Shown: positions 1 to 5,635 of the stretch, piece by piece
How positions within the stretch are numbered: the stretch's first letter is position 1
How the letters are laid out: each line of letters starts with the position of its first letter
Assembly: GCA_022579005.1 (NCBI GenBank)
Contig: MU401939.1
Coordinates: 3,986-14,819, forward strand
Source: Poronia punctata
Taxonomy: Eukaryota > Ascomycota > Sordariomycetes > Xylariales > Xylariaceae
Reading direction: 5' to 3'
Length of the DNA: 10,834 nt
The notes under the pieces: generated by a model
What the model was told of the DNA's origin: nothing
The model's input: the letters and a program-made list of their open reading frames with translations, nothing else
Database searches by the model: none
Translations under genes and position numbers: made by a program

Positions 1-22
1 GCCGCCCCCCCCCCCCCCCCCG

Positions 23-73
<51 letters not shown>
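1..73. repeat. Poly-C homopolymer tract
   Basis: The first 73 bases are C except for G at positions 1, 4 and 22, leaving an uninterrupted run of 51 C from 23 to 73. The other strand is a poly-G run, which in principle could form G-quadruplex or i-motif structures. The tract begins at the window edge and ends abruptly in ordinary mixed sequence about 360 bp upstream of the TATA box. It may be a real simple repeat or an assembly or sequencing artefact, and the sequence alone cannot separate these. Confidence 0.9.
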
Positions 74-75
<2 letters not shown>

Positions 76-430
76 GGTGTTGAGAGCCTTGCATGCTGCC
101 ACTACGCCGGCCTCACAGAATGCGAACAACGAGAACAACAAAGCCGAGCAATCAAGGTGTTTACGAAAACATCAACTGCGCTAGAACCTTCATAGGATAA
201 GGAATGGTGGTCACGTGACAAGCGACTGGACCGTGATCTTGGAAAGTTAGCTGCAGATCACAGGACAACAATAAAACCCGTAGGAACTGTACTAAAAGAG
301 GCGTGAATAGCCGGACGCAAGGCCGAGCTCACTCTGATCTAGGCAGAAAGAGGCCTAAAACTGGTTTGGGGGCAAGACCTTGTGGTCCGTTGCCAAGAGA
401 GATGATGACTTATACATAGGATGACGCAGG
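74..430 (+). promoter_or_regulatory. Upstream intergenic region of the VIT-vWA gene
   Basis: This is 357 bases of balanced composition between the poly-C tract and the TATA box. I see no credible coding region or RNA gene on either strand. It holds the 10-bp CACGTG palindrome listed separately and a 9-bp repeat, CAAGGTGTT, at 73-81 and 153-161. It is most simply read as the upstream control region of the downstream gene, because nothing else in the window could use it. Confidence 0.55.
210..219. promoter_or_regulatory. Perfect 10-bp palindrome with CACGTG core (E-box/CDEI-like)
   Basis: GTCACGTGAC is its own reverse complement. CACGTG is the core bound by fungal bHLH factors of the Cbf1/Pho4/USF type, and RTCACRTG is the Cbf1/CDEI consensus, which is met on both strands. 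It lies about 210 bp upstream of the TATA box, a plausible distance for an upstream activating site. Binding is inferred from the motif only. A specific 10-bp palindrome is unlikely at random in this short region, but a functional site is not proven. Confidence 0.45.
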
Positions 431-438
431 TATAAAAG
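431..438 (+). promoter_or_regulatory. TATA box
   Basis: TATAAAAG is a good match to the eukaryotic TATA box. It is followed by a pyrimidine-rich stretch (about 441-490), a frequent arrangement around fungal transcription starts. The start codon is 96 bases downstream of the box. With the usual spacing of 25-35 bases, transcription would start near 460-470, around AACACAC, giving a 5' leader of about 65-75 bases with no upstream ATG. Confidence 0.65.
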
Positions 439-459
439 GCGTCCTCCCCCCCTGCCCCT

Positions 460-533
460 TAACACACTTGCCTTCCCAATCCTTACCCCTCACACAGAAA
501 CCAAGCTCATTAGGCAAAGACACCCCAATCATA
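460..533 (+). promoter_or_regulatory. Probable 5' leader and start-codon context
   Basis: This CT- and CA-rich leader has no ATG before the one at 534, whose context ATAATGG has A at -3 and G at +4, favourable for initiation. The reading frame is open further upstream to a TTG at 468, which would add 22 residues, but TTG is not an expected start in a fungal nuclear gene and lies about where transcription should begin. Starting at 534 also places the histone-like ARTKQTAR exactly behind the initiator Met, which independently supports that start. Confidence 0.6.
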
Positions 534-560
534 ATGGCTCGCACCAAACAGACGGCTCGG
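534..560 (+). other. Histone H3 N-terminus mimic (H3 residues 1-8)
   Basis: The codons give Met plus ARTKQTAR, identical to the first eight residues of mature histone H3. Ala at position 2 should allow Met removal by methionine aminopeptidase, exposing a free Ala as in real H3. H3K4 readers (many PHD fingers) and writers recognise this A1-R2-T3-K4 geometry. The match stops at H3 K9: the next residues are S-L-T-D rather than K-S-T-G. Identity is read directly from the sequence; modification or reader binding is inferred. Confidence 0.85.
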
Positions 561-3203
561 TCCCTTACCGACTACTGTAGTCCACAAGTGGGTTGCTGGC
601 ATCCTGTCGACGATTCGGATAATTCCGCTTGCCGGCACTACCTCCCCATGTCGGCTGTCCAAGTCCACACCGTCATCAAGGACGTTGCCTCGCGTACCAC
701 TATAACTCAGTCTTTCACCAACACAACGAGCGAGCACTTGGAGAATATGGTCTATTCGTTCCCGGGCTTCAGTGGCATCGCCATCGTCTCCTTTTCGGCT
801 ACTATTGGTGACGTCAAGATCACTGGAGTGGTGAAGGAGAAGAGAGAAGCACGCCGCGAGTTCGAACAGGCTGTCGCGCAGAACAAAGCGGCTGCCCTCA
901 TGGAGCAGCTACCCCAAGCGTCGGATGTCTTCACCACCCATATCGGCAACGTACCGGCAGGAAGCAGTGTTGTGGTCGAGCTCACCTATGTGGCTGAATT
1001 GAATTATGACGCTGAATATGATGGCATACGTCTAATGATACCATCTAGTGTTGCACCTCGCTTTGGGGACTACGACCCTCCAAACTTTCTCATTACTTCC
1101 GGCAATGCCCTCGTTTTGGATGGGATGCACATTAGCATAGATGTGGAAACTCCCGAAGGGTTCCCCATTCACGCCATCCAGTCTCCCAGTCACGAAATCA
1201 CGCTCAACCTAGGACGCACAACCTCTATGCCTCTTGAGACTTCCTTGCCTCACCGTGCCTCTGCGACATTATCACTTAAGCCCGTGACGCTGGACAAAGA
1301 CTTTGTCGCCATAGTCAAGATTGCTAACGGCAATGCGCCCAAAGCCCTATTGGAGACACATGCCACCATTCCGAAACAGCGAGCGTTGATGGTAACTCTC
1401 GTTCCCAAGTTTGATTTGCCACCTAAGCCTAGCGAGGTTGTCTTTGTTCTCGATCGGTCGGGAAGCATGCGTGGCAAAATGCAGCTGGTGACGCAGGCAA
1501 TGACCACGATGCTCAAATCGCTCCGGGTCGGCATCAAATTCAACATCTGTTCCTTTGGGGACCACTTTTCCTTCCTTTGGCCACACAGCAGTCCGTATAA
1601 CGAAGAGACGCTCGAAGAGGCCTTGAAGCACGTGGAAAACCTGGATTCGAACTATGGCGGGACCCGTATACTGGAACCGGTCCAAGCCACCCTCTCCCAG
1701 CGCTTTTCGGATTTGCCACTTAACGTTATTCTGCTTACCGATGGCCAGATCTGGAACCAAGACCAATTGTTCAAGGCGATCCGCGAGGCTTCTCAGAATG
1801 ACCGAGCCAGATTCTTCGCGCTCGGAATCGGTCACGGCACCTCTACCGCCCTCGTGGAGGGCATCGCTGCCGAAGGCAAGGGAATAAGCCAGTTTGTCAC
1901 TAACGGTGAAACAATGGACAAGAAGATGGTTCGGCTCCTCAAGTGTGCCTTGATGCCACACGTGGAGGACATTTGTCTTGATGTGAAATACAGAAGGGAC
2001 GACGAAGAGTACGAAATCATCGAAGCCGAGGAAGCGTCAAAGGTAACTGTTACTTTGCCGGTGCGACAGAAACCCGAGGGGGCTCTGAGGCCTGTCTTGT
2101 CATTTTTTGACAAGGACATGAGAGATGAAACGGAAGAGGAAAAGACCGATGGAGACAAGAACGACGGAGACCGTAGTGACAGGTTCGCTTATCTGCCCGC
2201 GGTGTCGGGACCAGCAGTTCTTCAAGCGCCGTTCCGACTACCTCCACTCTATCCCGTTTCACGAAGCACGACGTACTTGCTGCTAGACCCGAGCACATTT
2301 TGCTCCACGCCGGAATCCGTCATATTTAGAGCTTCCTCCAACGGCGTCCCTATCGAGTTGGAGATTCAGGTAGACGATGTTGGCAAAGGGGAAACGGTCC
2401 ACGCCCTGGCCGCGAAGAAGGCCGTCTCGGAACTAGACAAGGGACATGGTTGGCTCAGCGGTGCTGTTGACAGGGAGGCTGGTGTCGCCCTCAAGACGAA
2501 ATACCCAAGTCTATGGGATGAAATGGTGCAGCGGGAGGCTGTCCGTCTCGGTCTTCAATATCAGATCGCGGGCAAGTGGTGCTCGTACATTGCGGTTGAA
2601 GGAAACAAATTGTATGAGACTACTAAATACACTGGCCGGGCCCCACGGAGACAGCTTGCTTCAAAGGCCTGTCGGCGGTCTGTTCCTTCTAGCTCTAGAC
2701 CAAAGAGACAGAGACGCCGCAGGGCACCTCTCGGGGAATCGCCGAGGCGAAGTCCGCGCCTCCAAGCAAAGGCGAAAGCTCAAGAGGCATCGCTAGGTTC
2801 TCCGACTGTGCCCTCTAACACACATCCTATTGAGGCAAAGCGAACTATGACGGAGCCATGTGTGACAGTGCTTGCTGCAGTAGAGAACTCTACTGTCGCG
2901 CAACTATCTATCACGGAGAGGATGTACACACTTATTCGGCTTCAGAGATTCGATGGATCTTGGGAATGGCAGCAGTCCTTGCTTGACATTGCAGGTGTGA
3001 CAGATTCGAATGGACAGTTACCTATTCAGCCGAATGCTATCGGCGCTACAACATTGGCCGTGGCTTTCTTTCGCACTCGAGCAGCACTTGAAGTAGGATC
3101 CTGGGAACTTGTTGCTGAGAAGGCGGTTGACTGGCTGGCTGCGCAGAATGTAAATGGGGAGGCTGAGATTAAGACGATTTCTGAATTGCTTGTTTCGATC
3201 TAG
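534..3203 (+). CDS. VIT and vWA domain protein carrying split histone H3-tail-like sequences
   Basis: This is an intron-free gene of 889 residues from the ATG at 534 to the TAG at 3201-3203. Domains in order are: (1) residues 1-9, MARTKQTAR, identical to the histone H3 N-terminus; (2) a VIT domain at about 37-170, with the family pattern VASRTTITQSFTN, a YSFP motif, VKEKREARREFEQA and DVFTTHIGNVPAG; (3) a vWA domain at about 300-475 with an intact MIDAS metal site: DRSGS (Asp307, Ser309, Ser311), Thr377 in GGTRI and Asp403 in LLTDG; (4) an acidic linker near 526-550; (5) the conserved post-vWA region at about 575-690, with HALAAKKAVSEL and LGLQYQIAGKWCSYIAVE; (6) an H3-like segment at 700-720; (7) a basic, NLS-like run at 723-744; (8) a C-terminal module at about 795-870, LIRLQRFDGSW through AEKAVDWLAAQ, as in VWA5A/PARP4-type proteins. 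I see no signal peptide or membrane segment. VIT-vWA proteins are thought to be protein-interaction scaffolds, and the fungal ones lack a settled function. The H3-like parts and basic run suggest a nuclear, chromatin-associated role (inference). The gene is confident; the function is not. Confidence 0.93.
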   Translation: MARTKQTARSLTDYCSPQVGCWHPVDDSDNSACRHYLPMSAVQVHTVIKDVASRTTITQSFTNTTSEHLENMVYSFPGFSGIAIVSFSATIGDVKITGVVKEKREARREFEQAVAQNKAAALMEQLPQASDVFTTHIGNVPAGSSVVVELTYVAELNYDAEYDGIRLMIPSSVAPRFGDYDPPNFLITSGNALVLDGMHISIDVETPEGFPIHAIQSPSHEITLNLGRTTSMPLETSLPHRASATLSLKPVTLDKDFVAIVKIANGNAPKALLETHATIPKQRALMVTLVPKFDLPPKPSEVVFVLDRSGSMRGKMQLVTQAMTTMLKSLRVGIKFNICSFGDHFSFLWPHSSPYNEETLEEALKHVENLDSNYGGTRILEPVQATLSQRFSDLPLNVILLTDGQIWNQDQLFKAIREASQNDRARFFALGIGHGTSTALVEGIAAEGKGISQFVTNGETMDKKMVRLLKCALMPHVEDICLDVKYRRDDEEYEIIEAEEASKVTVTLPVRQKPEGALRPVLSFFDKDMRDETEEEKTDGDKNDGDRSDRFAYLPAVSGPAVLQAPFRLPPLYPVSRSTTYLLLDPSTFCSTPESVIFRASSNGVPIELEIQVDDVGKGETVHALAAKKAVSELDKGHGWLSGAVDREAGVALKTKYPSLWDEMVQREAVRLGLQYQIAGKWCSYIAVEGNKLYETTKYTGRAPRRQLASKACRRSVPSSSRPKRQRRRRAPLGESPRRSPRLQAKAKAQEASLGSPTVPSNTHPIEAKRTMTEPCVTVLAAVENSTVAQLSITERMYTLIRLQRFDGSWEWQQSLLDIAGVTDSNGQLPIQPNAIGATTLAVAFFRTRAALEVGSWELVAEKAVDWLAAQNVNGEAEIKTISELLVSI
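2631..2693 (+). other. Second histone H3-tail-like segment (H3 residues 11-32)
   Basis: Residues 700-720 read TG-RAPRRQLASKA-CRRSVPSS, against H3 [22 protein letters not shown]. One Gly is missing and the differences are K14R, K18R, A25C, K27R, A29V and T32S, with QLASKA (H3 19-24) unchanged. All three changed lysines became arginine, so charge is kept while acetylation or lysine methylation is precluded. K23 and S28 equivalents remain (Lys711, Ser716). The segment follows the post-vWA region directly, in a linker before the C-terminal module. The similarity is far beyond that of a generic basic linker. Confidence 0.85.
2700..2765 (+). other. Basic NLS-like and SPRRSPR segment
   Basis: Residues 723-730 are PKRQRRRR, a strong monopartite nuclear-localisation-like cluster, and residues 737-742 are PRRSPR within SPRRSPR. 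The SPRR/SPR units resemble the S/TPKK motifs of linker histones and some DNA-binding tails, which prefer the minor groove of AT-rich DNA. They follow the H3-like piece without a break. Nuclear import and DNA contact are inferences from composition. Confidence 0.5.
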
Positions 3204-3323
3204 AGGTAGAGTGCCCTAGTTTATATAGTAGGCAAAGAAAATATGTTAAAAGCAACGACTAAGAGCAAGACTTACACAGTTACTTACACAGCTAACTATT
3301 AAGCAATATAAGCTAGAACTTTA
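3204..3323 (+). other. 3' flank of the VIT-vWA gene
   Basis: These 120 bases separate the stop codon from the telomere-like units. They are already AT-leaning but still contain CA, TC and CC dinucleotides, so they do not share the depletion seen further on. A 12-bp unit, ACTTACACAG plus two bases, is present twice in tandem at 3270-3293. A-rich AAGAAAATA at about 3236-3244 could serve in 3' end formation, but no clear polyadenylation signal can be assigned. Confidence 0.45.
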
Positions 3324-3340
3324 TTAACCCTAACCCTATA
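3324..3340. repeat. Interstitial telomere-like units (CCCTAA)
   Basis: TTAACCCTAACCCTATA contains two CCCTAA/CCCTAT units, the complement of the TTAGGG telomere repeat used by most filamentous fungi. It sits at the step between ordinary sequence and the AT-rich block. Two units can occur by chance in a large genome and cannot be called a true telomere. The position on the border is what makes it notable: it could be an interstitial scar of an old telomere or break repair, or a binding site for Rap1/Tbf1/Teb1-type factors. Confidence 0.5.
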
Positions 3341-3993
3341 TTATAACTTATTTATTTATGCACTGCTTTTTTACCGGTATATATATATATTTAGTTTAGT
3401 ATACCTTTATAACTTAAATATTTTTTATATATAGCCTTTTTATATTTTTTATTTATTTTAATATAATATATAATATTTAAAATATATTTTTAATTATTAT
3501 TAATAATTAAAGTATATTATTAATAAATACTTTTATATTTATTATTATATATAATATTTATTATTAAATCTTTTTAATATATTTTAGTTTAACTTTAAAC
3601 TTTAAGCTTATTTATTATTAACTATATTAAATTTATAAAATTATTTTTATAATATTTTTTTATAATTAGCTTAATTTTTTATTTTATTACTAGTATATTT
3701 AGTATTTTTTTAATTGCTATAAATATATATTAGTTTATTTATAACTATTAGTATATAAAAGTTATAAAGATTATATAATTTTTTTAAGTATTATATTGCT
3801 TTTAAATACTAAATAATTTTATTGTTATTAAAAGAAAAAAAGATAATAATAACTTGCTATGCTTTATAAATAAGTAATAAGCTTAAAGTTTTACTTTTAT
3901 ATTATTTTAAGCGTTACTACTACTATAATTTCATTTAATTTACTTATAATATTTTATTTTATTAATTTTTATTAACCTTTTTAAAGTTTTTAT

Positions 3994-4736
3994 TTATTAG
4001 AATTTCTTTTAATATTTTTACTTTTATTAACTATATTAAAGCTATTAAAACGCAAATATTTTATAAATATAAATATTTAGTTTTTAATATATTAGTTTTA
4101 AATTATATTAAACTTACTTTATTAAAAAAGTATATATATAGTATATATATATAGTATATATATATAGTATATAATTAGTACATAAAAAATATGCGTTTTT
4201 TATATATTAAATATATAATAAGTATATGTTTTTTTATATTGCTAATAAGTTTAAATTATAATATAAATCTTTATAGCTATATAAAATTTATTATAAAAGT
4301 TTTTATAACTTTTTCTTTTTATTAATTAAGTTAATATAGTACTATTAATAATAATATATTATATTTATATTTATTTTAGCTAAACTAATACTAATTAGTA
4401 GTTAAATTAGCAACTATAAAAAAGCAAGGTTTAAAAATAAAAACTATTATTATATTTACTTTTTACTTAATTTAAAGTTGCTTTAGCTTTATATTGCTTT
4501 TAAAACTTACTATATTTAAATAAGTAATAAATAAAAAACCTAATTTAAATTATTATATAACTACTTAAAAAAATAAAATAAATAAAAAAAGCTATATTAA
4601 ATTATAGTAAATGTTTTATAAGTTCTATACTAATAAAATAAAAAATAGTAAGCATTTTTATTACTTTTAACTTATAGCTAATTTAAAAACTAATTAGCAT
4701 TAACTTATAATAGCATTATTATTATATAATTTTAAT
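3994..4736 (+). repeat. Direct repeat copy A (~743 bp)
   Basis: This copy aligns over its whole length with 4911-5635. Long shared blocks include AAGCAAGGTTTAAAAATAAA (4421 onward in A, 5321 onward in B), TTAAAGTTGCTTTAGCTTTA and CTAATTTAAAAACTAATTAG. Most differences are C/T or G/A. Its 5' end is more degraded than copy B: where B has CCCTTTTAATACCC, A has TTCTTTTAATATTT. It also contains an expanded TA-rich array. It could be a mutated LTR or part of a tandemly duplicated element; no coding content is visible. Confidence 0.8.
4130..4175 (+). repeat. GTATATATATATA short tandem array
   Basis: Units of 11-13 bp beginning with G follow each other from 4130: one 11-bp unit, two identical 13-bp units at 4141-4153 and 4154-4166, then a decayed GTATATAAT. 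Copy B of the surrounding repeat has fewer units at the matching place, so the array probably expanded by slippage after duplication. Confidence 0.6.
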
Positions 4737-4910
4737 ATAATAAATAATAGGTTTACTTTAAAAATAACTAAGTAGTTACTATTAAAGTAAAAAAGCGTTT
4801 AGTATATATTAGCAAATTAAGCAATAATTAATTTAATATTAAAAAAATAAGCAAAGCTTATTTTAAAAAATATAATATATATAGCGCATTAATTAAAAAA
4901 TTAACTATGT

Positions 4911-5635
4911 ATATTAAAATCCCTTTTAATACCCTTAACCTTATTAACTACATTAAAACTATTAAAACGAAAATATCTTATAAACATAAATATTTGGTTT
5001 TTTACGTATTAGTTAGACTTACTTTATTAGAAAAGTATATGCGCAGTGTATATATATAGTATATAACTAGTATATAAGGAGTACGCGTCTTTTATATATT
5101 AAATATATAGGGTATACGTATTTTTCTTATATTATTAATAGGTTTTAATTAATTGTAAACTTTTATAGCTATATAAAAACTTGCTAAAAAAAGTCCTTAT
5201 AACTTTTTTTCTTTTTAATTAATTAAGTTAATATAGTACTATAAATAATAACGTATTATAGTTATATTTATTTCTAGCTAAACTAATATTAATTAGTAGT
5301 TAAATTAATAATTATAAAAAAGCAAGGTTTAAAAATAAAAACTATTATTATACTTACTTTTTACTTAGTTTAAAGTTGCTTTAGCTTTATATTGCTTTTA
5401 ATACTTATTATATTTAAGTAAGTAATAAATAAAAAATTTAATTTAAATTGTTATATAACTACTTAAAAAAATAAAGTAAGCAAAAAAAGCATATGCTAAA
5501 TTATAATAAGCGTTTTATAGGTTATATACTAATAAGATAAAAAATAGTAAATATTTTTATTACTTTTAACTTATAGCTAATTTAAAAACTAATTAGCATT
5601 AATTTATAATAGTATTATTATTATATAACTTTAAT
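4911..5635 (+). repeat. Direct repeat copy B (~725 bp)
   Basis: This is the partner of 3994-4736 in the same orientation, starting about 175 bp after copy A ends. Its first ~200 bases keep more G and C than almost any other part of the block (for example ACCCTTAACC, GCGCAGTG and GGAGTACGCGTC), so it preserves more of the ancestral sequence there. Elsewhere copy A has the C and copy B the T (CTAATACTAATT versus CTAATATTAATT), so both copies mutated independently. A weaker resemblance may continue past 5635 (AAAAAAATAAGCA in both flanks), suggesting a repeat unit nearer 0.9 kb. Confidence 0.8.

Noticed and set aside
371..394. GGCAA...TTGCC inverted repeat upstream of the TATA box
   Set aside because: Arms of five bases with a 14-base loop are expected by chance in this length of sequence.
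468..533. N-terminal extension of the gene from a TTG at 468, adding 22 residues
   Set aside because: TTG is not an expected start for a fungal nuclear gene, it lies about where transcription should begin, and the first ATG at 534 has a good context and places the H3-like sequence exactly at the N-terminus.
1347..1961. Antisense open frame of 204 codons inside the VIT-vWA gene, with several shorter antisense and alternative-frame ones at 510-985, 1250-1546, 1832-2298 and 2446-2796
   Set aside because: They overlap a confidently recognised coding sequence, show no domain I recognise, and look like by-products of its codon usage.
534..2693. The gene as a true histone H3 gene or pseudogene
   Set aside because: No part of the H3 histone-fold domain is present. 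Only tail residues are found, split around a complete VIT-vWA protein with an intact metal-binding site.
3324..3340. A real chromosome end (telomere)
   Set aside because: Only two units are present and sequence continues for more than 7 kb on the far side.
4131..4166. TA-rich units as a CRISPR-like or regulated iteron array
   Set aside because: They are simple TA dinucleotide expansions with no unique spacers, in a eukaryotic AT-rich block.
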